The notes beneath the pieces are model-generated. The model searched no databases. It worked only from the letters and a program-made list of their open reading frames with translations, and had not been told where the DNA came from. This document shows positions 1 through 8,053 of a stretch of 26,948 bases of DNA, piece by piece. The position numbers were made by a program, and so were the translations under genes. The stretch comes from Treponema sp. (GTDB lineage: Bacteria > Spirochaetota > Spirochaetia > Treponematales > Breznakiellaceae): positions 1-26,948 of the forward strand of contig JAISGE010000062.1 of assembly GCA_031263265.1 (NCBI GenBank), given 5' to 3'. Position 1 is the stretch's first letter; every line of letters begins with the position of its first letter.

Positions 1-300
1 AAGGCGGAACGGGAGGAGGAGTTTACGATGTTAGCAAGGAAGAACCCGATGATAAGAGAGGCGTATAGCAAACTGCAAGTGATGAGTGAAGACGAGGCAA
101 CCCGGATGCTTTATGAAGCGCGGTTAAAAGCGCAGCGGGATGACTATTCCCGAATGCAAGGCGCCCACCAGGAAGGACACCGGGAAGGCTTAGAGGAGGG
201 CGTTAAAAAAGTAGCCCGGAATCTAAAGGCTATTGGTATGCCCATAGGACAAATAGTCCAAGCGACCGGGCTTACCGGGGAGCAGATCAACGAGCTATAA
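1..300 (+). CDS. Rpn-family (PD-(D/E)XK) nuclease/transposase-like protein, C-terminal part, cut by window edge
   Basis: The frame is open from base 1 (reading K-A-E-R-E-E-E-F-T-M-L-A-R) to the TAA at 298..300, so the internal ATG at 28 is unlikely to be the real start. The 99 visible residues look like the C-terminal tail of Rpn/YhgA-like recombination-promoting nucleases: a charged helical stretch, an E-G-x-x-E-G-x-x-E-G repeat near residues 55-68, and a short end in which 'MPIGQIVQATGL' resembles a small helix-turn-helix. The catalytic domain lies outside the window. Known members cleave DNA and are often present in many copies in treponeme genomes. A second gene of this family begins at the right edge of the window. 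Confidence 0.72.
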   Translation, partial: KAEREEEFTMLARKNPMIREAYSKLQVMSEDEATRMLYEARLKAQRDDYSRMQGAHQEGHREGLEEGVKKVARNLKAIGMPIGQIVQATGLTGEQINEL

Positions 301-350
301 AGGGAATAGCGATGGCGAGCGAGGCCCCCGAAATGGCTTCTAATTAGGGC

Positions 351-1187
351 TTAATCCACCAGAGCCAGCAGCCTGGATTCAATGAAATTCAATAAACGGG
401 CCTGTAATAGATCCACGGCCATATCGAGCGCATCTAAGTGCGCCTTCCAATCTTCCACAAACATGAGCACATGCTTCCTGTCCAGGGGAAGCCGCTTCCC
501 CCGCAGCAAGGCTTCACTGTTCTTATTATGGATTATCTGGTCTCCCACAAAGACAAGCCGTATATCGGTAAGCACGTTCTTTTGATTTCGCAGGATAAGC
601 GCGACAACCCCTCCTTCTCCACCGGTTTCTTGGGGCTTGTATTTGGTATAGGCCGAATAGGTCCACTGATCCAGAGGAATGCGGATCCGGGTCAACAGTT
701 CCTGCTGACCTAAGCCCGCAGGGCCTTGCAAAGCATAAAACCGGGAGGTGGAAATCCACCGGGCGCCTGTGGCATTGCGTAATTCGTAATGCGCGTCCAA
801 GGCTATCATCGGCGCCGTGGCATCCAAGTGGCACGTGGCGGTACAGATATTGCCCCCGATGGTGGCAAGGTTGCGAATCTGCGGCCCGATAATACCCAGC
901 AAACACTGGGTCAGTACCTCGGGAACGACTTTTCCCAGGTTGATGAGGTCATTTAATTTTACCATAGCCCCGATTTCCAGGTACCGTTCGGTTCGGGTAA
1001 TACGGCGCAGCTCTTCCAACTGGTCCAGGGAGAGGATGTGCTTGGGCAAGACCGGTACATGCTTGGCCTGACCGCGGAGGACTTGGGTTCCTCCCGCAAT
1101 AGGCAGAGCATCGGGAAACCGTGCCCAGGTGCTGAAGAGGTCCTGAAAACTGGTAGGAGACCAGACCTGATTAAGCGCTGCGTCCAT
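351..1187 (-). CDS. FAD-binding (medium) subunit of a xanthine dehydrogenase/CO dehydrogenase-family molybdenum hydroxylase
   Basis: The 278-residue protein has the two FAD pyrophosphate-loop signatures of the XdhB/CoxM family: AGGTQ near residue 32 and IGGNI near residue 110, followed by a C-T-A-T-C-H stretch. In the family this subunit takes electrons from the 2Fe-2S centres and passes them to an acceptor, usually NAD+. The start at 1187 has GGAG at good distance and overlaps the end of the 2Fe-2S subunit gene by 17 bp, which fits translational coupling. It is the last gene of the minus-strand run from 7136. The length is near the usual 280-290 residues. The substrate cannot be told from this subunit. 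Confidence 0.85.
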   Translation of the reverse strand: MDAALNQVWSPTSFQDLFSTWARFPDALPIAGGTQVLRGQAKHVPVLPKHILSLDQLEELRRITRTERYLEIGAMVKLNDLINLGKVVPEVLTQCLLGIIGPQIRNLATIGGNICTATCHLDATAPMIALDAHYELRNATGARWISTSRFYALQGPAGLGQQELLTRIRIPLDQWTYSAYTKYKPQETGGEGGVVALILRNQKNVLTDIRLVFVGDQIIHNKNSEALLRGKRLPLDRKHVLMFVEDWKAHLDALDMAVDLLQARLLNFIESRLLALVD

Positions 1188-1659
1188 ACAATCTCCGTTG
1201 CCGAATATCCGCTATGGCCAAAACCGCAGCAACCAGGCTTTCCGGTTCAGTACAGCGGCATCGGATCCCCCGCAGTTCTGCCAGGATGTCTTTTCGAGCA
1301 CTGGGTCGGGGCTTCTTAGTAAGGATGGTTTCCATGGTTAAAATTTTGCCGCTGTCGCAGTAGCCGCAGGTTACAACCCCGGCTTCTGCAAAGCCTTTGA
1401 TGATGTCCTGGTACGCCTCGGTCTTTGCAAAGCCTTCAAGGGTAATAATGGTACTGTCCTGGACCCGAAAACCCGGGATCAGGCAGGATTTGACCACGTT
1501 ATCGTTAAAAATAACCGAGCAGGCTCCACAGCATCCGGTTAAACATCCTGATTTGGCACAGGTAAGGGAGAATCGCTCCCGTAGTATATCAATGAGCCGG
1601 GTATCCGGAGCAGTATGGACCGTTACCTTTTCCTGGTTAAGGGTGAATCCTATGGTCAT
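1171..1659 (-). CDS. 2Fe-2S (small) subunit of the molybdenum hydroxylase
   Basis: The 162-residue protein has both iron-sulfur domains of the CoxS/XdhC-type small subunits. The plant-ferredoxin-like cluster is seen in CAKSGCLTGCCGAC with a later Cys near residue 58. The second, four-helix cluster domain has CGYC near residue 98 and CRC near residue 134. The Pro usually found in CGxCxPG is replaced (CGYCDSG), a mild deviation. It relays electrons from the Mo site to the FAD subunit. Its ATG overlaps the stop of the large-subunit gene as ATGA (1656..1659), and its end overlaps the FAD-subunit start, so the three are almost certainly co-translated. Confidence 0.9.
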   Translation of the reverse strand: MTIGFTLNQEKVTVHTAPDTRLIDILRERFSLTCAKSGCLTGCCGACSVIFNDNVVKSCLIPGFRVQDSTIITLEGFAKTEAYQDIIKGFAEAGVVTCGYCDSGKILTMETILTKKPRPSARKDILAELRGIRCRCTEPESLVAAVLAIADIRQRRLYGRSA

Positions 1660-3764
1660 AGGGCCTCTTCTTTTTTTCGCTGGTTTTCCACTTCCCAGAT
1701 CTCTTGCGCACCGAGCGGAATGGTTTCAAAGGGATGATCCATAGCCTGAGAAACCGCCTGGACATACGCCGCGGGAATTGAACTAAAGGGTAATTCTTCA
1801 ATACCCTGGGGATACCCAGTATCTTGCCCGATAAAATCAACCTGTATGATCGGTATGTCTTCTGGGTCTAGCATCCCATAGGTATAAAACAGGCGTTCAG
1901 GGATCTCCCCTTCAGTATAGAAGAGCCGTTCCTGGGTAGCCCATCCCAGGGCTTGGATCGTTGCATAGCTCAGGGTACGCCGGGCCTGTTTTTCCGAAAG
2001 AATCCGGCCTCCTGCTATCCCCAGCCAGATCCCCCGGATTATAGGGGTATAGGCTATGGGATCTATGGCTACTTCTACCACTGCCGCGCCCCATCCCAAC
2101 CGGGCAAGGGCGTGTTCGTCATAGAGTCGGTTAACAGGAACCGATGAGCTCCCTTCCCAAGGTACTTTGAGGGAAGGGACATAAGAGCAGCGTTCGGTGA
2201 TGGGGAGGGGAACCTGGAACCGCTGCTGCTGTATGGTCCGGCAGGCCTTTTCCAGCAGGGGACTCAGCTCTGCAAGATGCCGGGTATTGCCTGCAGACCC
2301 AGCATCAGGGAGCTGCCCGGTGGGAACTGCCTGGATCCGGATCAGCTCTGCATCAATCGACAGAATCTCCCCGGCGATCTTCCGCCACAGTTGGGCATAT
2401 TCAGTAGTACAGGAGGGGCTGCGTATTTCCAAGGATCCATCTGTTTCCAACCGTACTACTAGCCCATAGGAAACCCCATCATCCGGGGGGTATAAGAAAC
2501 CGTTGCCCTGATACGCCAGGGCAATGCCTATTCCCCGGGGGTTCTCGTCTTTTGCCACCCAGGAGCTTCCGTGGCGGTGGCTGCGCAGCAGCTCATAGGC
2601 GGCCCATTTCCGGTAATAATCACTTTTGGCTGCGGTGGTATCAATGAGCTGTTCTACTGGAGCCGTCTTTACCGAAGCCCCGATACCCAAGGACGAGTGT
2701 TTGGGGAACACATGCTGTTTTCGCCATGTTGCAGGATCCTGATGCAGGGTATCGGCAATGCGGGAAACGTGCCGTTCTATGGCAAAGAAACCTTGAGATA
2801 AACCAAACCCTGCCAAGGGGCCTTGGGGAGGGATGTTCGTGGTGAGGGCAGTTCCTTGGAGCTTAAACGGAGCGAGCCTATAGGCCCCTAAGCTGCCAAG
2901 GCAGGTCTGATCCAGTAGTTCATCAGTAAAAACCCCTTGAGCGCCCAGGTCGGTTTTCACGGAGATCTCGGTTTCCCGGATCTCCCCTGATTTCCCCAGG
3001 GTACTGCGGAGCCCAATCATCGTGAAGGGGCGTTTGGGAGAATACCGGAAGTCCTCTTCCCTGGTTAATACCAATTTTACCGGCTTGTGGGTGATGTATG
3101 CCCCTAACGCGGCTTGGCAGGCAATGAGGGAAGGGTACCACAGTTTCCCGTCCAAGTGCACTCCCAGGGCAGCAGCTTCAACTACTACCTCCTCCAAGGG
3201 AATCCTGAGGACCTGGGATACCGACCGTTTAACGTGCAAAGGCCATTGGGTAGCGGTATGAATCGCGATATGACTCCTTTCCCCGGTGTATATTGCCACT
3301 GCGCCCTGGGGATCTGCATACCAATGTTCCTGGATTCCGGTTTGATAGGTTCCTTGTACCGTTATGGGGGGGATATCCTCCTCAGAATCGATCGCATCAT
3401 GAGGGGCCATCAGGGTTCGTTCCGCTAAGACCCCCTCAGCATCAGGCAGGGTCTGGAAAAAAAACGGAGTATCCTCATCCGCGATGACCTGACACTGGAC
3501 AGCGTATTCCTGAAGTTTACCCATATCAGGCCCTACCAAGAGGGCTACTGGTTCGCCTCTATACGAAACAGCCTCCATAGCAAAGATCGGTACCGGGAAC
3601 TGGTCCAACTGATTCGTACCGGGGATATCCTTACCTTGAATCAGGGTATAGCCTGAAGGCAAGGGAGGACATTCAAGGCGGTTCAAACGCCCTTTAGCCA
3701 TAGGCGCCCGTATGGTTAGGGCATATAAACCATCCGGTATCATATTATCATCTACAAACACCAC
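1656..3764 (-). CDS. Divergent molybdopterin-binding (large) subunit, xanthine dehydrogenase family
   Basis: The 702-residue protein is shorter than the usual 750-800. It keeps the family layout: an N-terminal a/b hammerhead-like part (residues 1-110), a Y-Q-T-G-I-Q-E-H stretch near 140, and near the C-terminus GIEELPF, whose second Glu (about 657) matches the catalytic Glu of GxGEPP motifs. Other landmarks are worn: the GGGFGGK loop reads ALGVHLDGK (199-207), and the RGFG motif reads AGFG (318-321), so its Arg is missing. The start is GTG at 3764 (GTG at 3767 also possible) with AAGGA upstream; an in-frame stop lies just before, so no longer start exists. The reaction would be a Mo-dependent hydroxylation or oxidation of an unknown substrate. 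No xdhC-like maturation gene is in the window. Confidence 0.82.
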   Translation of the reverse strand: MVFVDDNMIPDGLYALTIRAPMAKGRLNRLECPPLPSGYTLIQGKDIPGTNQLDQFPVPIFAMEAVSYRGEPVALLVGPDMGKLQEYAVQCQVIADEDTPFFFQTLPDAEGVLAERTLMAPHDAIDSEEDIPPITVQGTYQTGIQEHWYADPQGAVAIYTGERSHIAIHTATQWPLHVKRSVSQVLRIPLEEVVVEAAALGVHLDGKLWYPSLIACQAALGAYITHKPVKLVLTREEDFRYSPKRPFTMIGLRSTLGKSGEIRETEISVKTDLGAQGVFTDELLDQTCLGSLGAYRLAPFKLQGTALTTNIPPQGPLAGFGLSQGFFAIERHVSRIADTLHQDPATWRKQHVFPKHSSLGIGASVKTAPVEQLIDTTAAKSDYYRKWAAYELLRSHRHGSSWVAKDENPRGIGIALAYQGNGFLYPPDDGVSYGLVVRLETDGSLEIRSPSCTTEYAQLWRKIAGEILSIDAELIRIQAVPTGQLPDAGSAGNTRHLAELSPLLEKACRTIQQQRFQVPLPITERCSYVPSLKVPWEGSSSVPVNRLYDEHALARLGWGAAVVEVAIDPIAYTPIIRGIWLGIAGGRILSEKQARRTLSYATIQALGWATQERLFYTEGEIPERLFYTYGMLDPEDIPIIQVDFIGQDTGYPQGIEELPFSSIPAAYVQAVSQAMDHPFETIPLGAQEIWEVENQRKKEEAL

Positions 3765-3791
3765 TCTTTTACATCCTTACATTAACCTTAA

Positions 3792-5045
3792 TCAAGATCG
3801 GCTATATTCCTGGGCAATGGTTTTAACCACGGTAATCACCCGGTCAATCTGTGCATACTGCATCCCCGGCCATAGAGGTAAGGAAATGACCTGCTGAAAA
3901 CTCCTCATAGATTCAGGGAAATCAGCCTCAATAAGGCTATACCGGTCCCGGTAATAGGGCATGATATGCAGGGGAATGAAATGTACCGAAACCCCCACGC
4001 GAGCAGCCTGGATTTTTTCGATAACCTTATCCCGGGTAATAGAGAGCCGTTCCAGATTAAGCCGTAAAGGATATAGGTGCCGGGCATCCCCCGGACCAGT
4101 AGGGGGCAAAGAAACAGGAAGCCCATCATGAAAGGCTGTATCATAGGCCGCAGCAATCTTCCTTCTCATGGCTAAGAGTTCCATTGCCCGGGCGAGTTGC
4201 GCCCTGCCTAAAGCGGCTAAGAGGTCTGGCATGTTGTATTTATACCCCGCAGCCACTACCTCATAGTACCAAGAAGCCTTGGTATCGGTATAGCGGTGCC
4301 ACACACTCCGGTCTATACCGTGGGAACGCATGAGTGCGATCCTACCGGCGATCTCCGGATCCCGGCTGACCACCATACCCCCTTCTCCAGTGGTGAGCGT
4401 TTTGGTGGCATAAAACGAGAATACCCCCAGATCTCCGATGGTTCCTGCCCAGGACCCGTTGCTCAGTTGGGAGGGGAACGCATGGGCGGCATCTTCAATT
4501 ACCCTGAGGCCGTACCTGCGGGCAATAGCCATGATGGCATCCATATCACAGGGAAGACCGCCGTAGTGAACAGGGATCACTGCCTTGGGGGTACCCCGGG
4601 GGCCAAAGCTGCCCGGGCCATGGCGCTGAGGATATGCCCCTTCCCCTCTGCAAAGCCGCACCAAGGTTGCTTCCAGGGCCTGGGGGTCTATATGAAAGGT
4701 TCCCGGGGCAGTATCCACAAAAACCACCTCGGCGTGCAGGTAGCGAACCACTTCGGCGGTGGAAACAAAGGTATAGGCCGGAACCAGCACGAGGTCTCCG
4801 GTACGGATACCACAGGCTTCCAGGGCAAGGTGCAGGCCGCTGGTGGCAGAATTGACCGCAAGGCTCTGCAAACCCGGGAGTCTTCCCCCGGAGCCCTCAA
4901 GAAACCGGGTGAATTCCGCTTCAAAGGCCAGGACCTCAAGGCCCGTGGTGAGCCAACCGGAACGGAGTACCCGCAGTACTGCCTCTTCTTCTTCTGGGCC
5001 GATGAAGGGCCGCGCAAAGGGAATATCCCCCTTATCCATCCACAT
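3792..5045 (-). CDS. DegT/DnrJ/EryC1/StrS-family PLP-dependent sugar aminotransferase
   Basis: The protein is 417 residues from the preferred ATG at 5045 (MWMDKGDIPF), which has AAGGAGG twelve bases upstream; an open frame runs on to 5120 but those residues look non-coding. Family features are IPFARPFIGPEE at the N-terminus, AVNSATSGLHLAL (63-75), EDAAHAF with the PLP-ring Asp near 185, and FYATKTLTTGEGG with the Schiff-base Lys near 215. A low-similarity insert rich in Gly, Arg and Pro sits at about 130-154. Such enzymes aminate 4-keto nucleotide sugars. The gene directly upstream, overlapping by 14 bp, is a matching dehydratase, so the pair probably makes a UDP-4-amino-4,6-dideoxy sugar for surface glycan or protein glycosylation. 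Confidence 0.9.
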   Translation of the reverse strand: MWMDKGDIPFARPFIGPEEEEAVLRVLRSGWLTTGLEVLAFEAEFTRFLEGSGGRLPGLQSLAVNSATSGLHLALEACGIRTGDLVLVPAYTFVSTAEVVRYLHAEVVFVDTAPGTFHIDPQALEATLVRLCRGEGAYPQRHGPGSFGPRGTPKAVIPVHYGGLPCDMDAIMAIARRYGLRVIEDAAHAFPSQLSNGSWAGTIGDLGVFSFYATKTLTTGEGGMVVSRDPEIAGRIALMRSHGIDRSVWHRYTDTKASWYYEVVAAGYKYNMPDLLAALGRAQLARAMELLAMRRKIAAAYDTAFHDGLPVSLPPTGPGDARHLYPLRLNLERLSITRDKVIEKIQAARVGVSVHFIPLHIMPYYRDRYSLIEADFPESMRSFQQVISLPLWPGMQYAQIDRVITVVKTIAQEYSRS

Positions 5046-6540
5046 AACGAGGAATAGCCTCCTTGAGTATGTCCCGCAGCCGCTTGGGATCCCGATACAG
5101 GTCCGGGTGTTCTGGATCAAACCAGCAGATAGGCCGCAAGTGCTCCATCAGTTCCTGGATATTCTCTTTATAGGGCTTTTTTCGCTCCACCTTGAGGATA
5201 CGGTTAAACTCGGTCTGTCTAGGCAGTTCATCATCTCCCCAGAGCTTTTCCCCTAGCCGTTCTCCAGGACGAAGCCCGATATATTCGATCTTGATGTCTG
5301 TTTCCGGTTCAAACCCATAGAACCGGATCATCTGCTCTGCCATATCCCGGATCCGTACCGGTTCCCCCATATCAAGGAGGTAGAGGTTTCCATTTTCCCC
5401 CACTCCCCCGGCTTTGAGCACCAGCGAACAAGCTTCAGGGATGGTCATAAACCAGCGCCGCATCTGAGGATGGGTTACGGTTACCGGCCCTCCTTTTTCA
5501 ATCTGTTGCTGGAAAAGAGGCATGATAGAACCGCGGGAACCGAGCACATTGCCGAACCGCACCACCATGAAATGGGGGTACACAGCATCGGCAGAGCCCT
5601 GGGAGGCTGCGGCTTGAGCTGCTTCTTCCAGAACCAAGCGCTCGCAGAGGTACTTGGACACCCCGTAAACCGATACCGGTTCCACTGCCTTGTCTGTGGT
5701 AATGTGCACGAAACGCGCTACCCCCTGCTTTCGGGCCGCGGCAATGAGGTTGGCAGTCCCAAAGAAGTTGTTTTCAATAGCTGCCACGGGGTTTTCTTCC
5801 ATCATGGGAACGTGCTTATATGCGGCAGTATGGAAAATCACATCGACCTTGAGGCGTTCCAAGATGTAATCCATATACCGCGTATCCTTGAGTTCTCCAA
5901 TGATCGGTACCAGGGTGGCCTTTTCTCCCACCCCTTCCTCTTGGAGGAGTCTGAGTTCCCGGTCAATCTGATAGATGGCATTTTCTCCGTGGCCAAACAG
6001 ATAGAGCCGGGCCGCTCCTCCAGAAAGAAGCTGCCGGCAGAGTTCGCTTCCGATGGAACCTCCCGCACCGGTAACCAGCACCCGTTTTCCCCTAAGGTAG
6101 GCCAGGCTTTCTTTCAGGTTTACCGTTATCGGCGTCCGTCCTAACAAGTCTTGCGGATCAATGGAACGGGTTTGAATGAGGTGTGCATCCCCTTCGAGGA
6201 TCTGGGAAATCCCGGGCAAGATCCGGATCCGCTGGAAACCCGCTTGTTTGAGGGTATGGTAGATATCCTTGAGGTATTCCCGGGAAGCACTGGGGATAGC
6301 GATGATGGCTTCATCAGCCCCCTTCATCCGCAAAAGCTGGGCTACATCCCGGATCGGCCCCAGTACCGGAATCCCCTCGATTTTCCTGCCTATCTTTTCC
6401 GGGTCATCATCCAGAAAAGCCACCACTTCACCGAAGATAGCCTTTACTTTGATTTCCTGCGCCAGGGTCTGCCCCGCGAAACCTGCCCCGATGATGTATA
6501 AACGCTCTGGTGGTAAGGGGGTTCTGTGTTTTTCTGTCAT
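5032..6540 (-). CDS. CapD/PglF/WbpM-type nucleotide-sugar 4,6-dehydratase (SDR), without membrane domain
   Basis: The 502-residue protein has an N-terminal Rossmann/CoA-binding-like domain (GAGFAGQ near residue 18; residues 12-130) and then a polysaccharide-biosynthesis SDR domain with TGAGGSIGSELCRQ near 157-170, HTAAYKHVPMMEENP and TTDKAVEPVSVYGVSK. Family members of about 600 residues carry four N-terminal transmembrane helices. These are absent here, so the enzyme should be soluble. The active-site segment reads YGVSK, the classic YxxxK, where many PglF/WbpM enzymes have Met instead of Tyr and FlaA1/PseB has Tyr. The probable reaction is dehydration of UDP-GlcNAc to a 4-keto-6-deoxy sugar for the next gene's aminotransferase. 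C5 epimerisation, as in PseB, cannot be excluded. Confidence 0.88.
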   Translation of the reverse strand: MTEKHRTPLPPERLYIIGAGFAGQTLAQEIKVKAIFGEVVAFLDDDPEKIGRKIEGIPVLGPIRDVAQLLRMKGADEAIIAIPSASREYLKDIYHTLKQAGFQRIRILPGISQILEGDAHLIQTRSIDPQDLLGRTPITVNLKESLAYLRGKRVLVTGAGGSIGSELCRQLLSGGAARLYLFGHGENAIYQIDRELRLLQEEGVGEKATLVPIIGELKDTRYMDYILERLKVDVIFHTAAYKHVPMMEENPVAAIENNFFGTANLIAAARKQGVARFVHITTDKAVEPVSVYGVSKYLCERLVLEEAAQAAASQGSADAVYPHFMVVRFGNVLGSRGSIMPLFQQQIEKGGPVTVTHPQMRRWFMTIPEACSLVLKAGGVGENGNLYLLDMGEPVRIRDMAEQMIRFYGFEPETDIKIEYIGLRPGERLGEKLWGDDELPRQTEFNRILKVERKKPYKENIQELMEHLRPICWFDPEHPDLYRDPKRLRDILKEAIPRYVDG

Positions 6541-6596
6541 AGGGTATCTTTTTTCAGCATGTATCTCTTATCTATATCGGTTCATCTTATTGCCCA

Positions 6597-7136
6597 TCAT
6601 TGGTTTCCTAGCATTTCTGCGGCATCTATCATTTCAAAAGCCAAATCAATAGCAAAAGAATCCTCATAGAGATCCAGCTTGATCTTTGCCCTCCCTTTTC
6701 TCTTATCGACTTTTATTATCTTTCCCTCAAGTCCCATTAAGGGTCCTTCGGTAACTACGATCCGGGCGTTCTCATCAAAGTAGACTTTGGATTTTCCCGC
6801 AATGGGGCCAACTTTTTTGATGAAATGGAGCACTACCTCCAGATCCTTACCGGCCAGTGCGGTGATATTTTGATTGGACCGTAAAAACCGGTAAAATCCT
6901 TCGGTTTTGCGGAAGGCCCAATGAAGGTCGAGAATATCGTCGGTTTCCCCTAACTCAATGAAAATATAGCCGGGAAAAATGGCCGCATTGGAATGGATAA
7001 GCACCCCTTGCCGGCGGATATCGAGTTTCCGCTGAGGAAAATAGATAGGAACCGTACATTCTGGATGAAGAGCTTTAAAAAGTTTTATGTATTTCTCTTC
7101 TGATCGGGTTTTAATCTGCAGCGCATAGTAATTCAT
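6597..7136 (-). CDS. NusG paralogue, probable specialised transcription antiterminator (LoaP/UpxY/RfaH-like)
   Basis: The 179-residue protein has a NusG N-terminal domain (MNYYALQIKTRSEEKY; AAIFPGYIFIEL near residue 55) and a C-terminal KOW domain (VVTEGPLMGLEGKI near 130-145, then a basic KVDKRKGRAKIKL). Housekeeping nusG normally sits in secE-nusG-rplK. This copy instead heads a run with sugar-nucleotide genes, the usual place of LoaP- and UpxY-type regulators that let RNA polymerase read long polysaccharide operons. It probably acts on its own downstream genes. A good promoter (TTGTAC, 17 bp, TATAAT) ends only eight bases before the ATG, so the message may be nearly leaderless. There is no normally spaced Shine-Dalgarno. 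Which NusG subfamily it belongs to is not settled. Confidence 0.85.
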   Translation of the reverse strand: MNYYALQIKTRSEEKYIKLFKALHPECTVPIYFPQRKLDIRRQGVLIHSNAAIFPGYIFIELGETDDILDLHWAFRKTEGFYRFLRSNQNITALAGKDLEVVLHFIKKVGPIAGKSKVYFDENARIVVTEGPLMGLEGKIIKVDKRKGRAKIKLDLYEDSFAIDLAFEMIDAAEMLGNQ

Positions 7137-7144
7137 ACCTTAGG

Positions 7145-7173
7145 ATTATACGGCTGAGCCCCAGGGAGTACAA
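7145..7173 (-). promoter_or_regulatory. Sigma-70-type promoter of the NusG-like gene
   Basis: On the minus strand the -10 is a perfect TATAAT (7145..7150), with TTGTAC (7168..7173) 17 bp upstream as -35. Only eight bases separate the -10 from the ATG at 7136, so transcription would start at or within a base or two of the start codon. The -35 lies directly beside the hairpin of repeat element A. Confidence 0.6.
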
Positions 7174-7246
7174 CGCCTGCGGCGGGCGACTTGGGGGCTG
7201 CGTTGTTAGTAAGGGGGGCGTACGTCCCTTCGTTCCTGCTTCAAGT
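7157..7246 (-). repeat. Dispersed structured intergenic element, copy A
   Basis: The segment 7217..7246 matches 12381..12410 (copy B) at 26 of 30 positions. Forty bases on, the element has a TCGCC box followed by a 4-bp hairpin CGCC-GCA-GGCG (7174..7189 including the box, minus-strand reading). A longer outer pairing of AGCCCC with GGGGCT arms (7157..7163 with 7191..7199) encloses the hairpin. The copy sits between the NusG-like gene and the exported-protein gene, and points toward the NusG-like gene. Confidence 0.6.
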
Positions 7247-7606
7247 AAAGTCTGGGCTGAAATAGCTATGCTACGATAAGCAACAGGGTGATGCGTGGCT
7301 GTCGGCTATAGCGCATAGAGCAAGGTATATTTTACTCAGGTGGGAAAATTTTGCCCGCTTGTTAGTCCTCTCTGAACAGAACCAATTCCTCTAAACCCGT
7401 ATAAATTGAGGTTTTGGAATAAGCTCTATTTCTTTCTGTTATAGTTTGCTACCGTTCTACAAGGCTTTGCAGAATCTGATGGTGATATGCTTATCTTGGC
7501 ACGGTTTATGCTTATATAGTAGTAAGGCCGTTGGCCTCATCAAAGAACGGGTTTCCACGGAAGCCCTGTTTCGTACCTATTTTGGTTTTTATGGAGTGTA
7601 TATACC
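7247..7606. other. Intergenic region between divergent genes, beyond repeat element A
   Basis: No convincing gene is seen in this part of the 470-bp gap. It contains a loose inverted repeat with ATGCG and CGCAT arms (about 7292..7317), a small AGGCC-GTT-GGCCT palindrome near 7524..7536, and an AT-rich stretch (7380..7450). The promoter for the plus-strand gene at 7607 should lie here, but I cannot pick a single good -35/-10 pair. Confidence 0.4.
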
Positions 7607-8053
7607 ATGAAAAGAAGCGTTTTTGTTATCCTCCTGGCCTTAGCCGTGGGAGGACTCGTTGCTGCCCAGCAACGGAATACCTGGGACCGGTTTAATTTCC
7701 GAGGGCCCAGTACCCCACCTGAAACCCTGAAGGTTACCGGTACCCTCGGTATCCAACAGGGCATGATCGCCCTGCAAGATAAGGATATAAACTACTATAT
7801 CTTGGGGCTTGAACGGTTTATCGGCTTTATTGATGGTCTCAAGGAAGGGGCAAACGTAAGTATTGAGGGTTACGCGTGGGCATCCCAGAAGGCGGAATCC
7901 CGTTTTTTAAGGGCTGCTAAACTTACCCTCAATAATAAAGAGTACGATTTAGTTCCATCGGAACAGTGGTTCTTCCCGGCAAGACCAGATTTCCCTAACC
8001 AGCCCCGCCACAGGGGGAATGGTTCCCCCTGGCATGGTAGGAGAGGATACTAA
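7607..8053 (+). CDS. Small exported protein of unknown function
   Basis: The 148-residue protein starts with a clear signal peptide: MKR, a hydrophobic core VFVILLALAVGGLV, and a probable cleavage site after VAA (about residue 20). There is no lipobox Cys. The mature part (about 125 residues) alternates short beta-like strands (LKVTGTLGIQQGMIALQD, INYYILGL, ANVSIEGYAW), which suggests a small beta-barrel or OB-like fold; this is inference. The end is rich in Pro, Arg and Gly (PRHRGNGSPWHGRRGY) and may be disordered and basic. GGAG lies ten bases before the ATG. The stop abuts the stop of the convergent mtnN gene with no spacer. I do not recognise the family. Confidence 0.8.
   Translation: MKRSVFVILLALAVGGLVAAQQRNTWDRFNFRGPSTPPETLKVTGTLGIQQGMIALQDKDINYYILGLERFIGFIDGLKEGANVSIEGYAWASQKAESRFLRAAKLTLNNKEYDLVPSEQWFFPARPDFPNQPRHRGNGSPWHGRRGY

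Noticed and set aside
4296..5057. Long plus-strand open frame (253 codons) opposite the aminotransferase gene
   Set aside because: It is a shadow of a clear DegT-family gene, rich in Gly, His and Pro with no domain character.
7137..7246. GC-rich hairpin before the NusG-like gene as a LoaP-type RNA recognition site
   Set aside because: The promoter at 7145..7173 overlaps it, so it would not be in that transcript, and related hairpins occur before ffh and behind ffh, away from any glycan operon.
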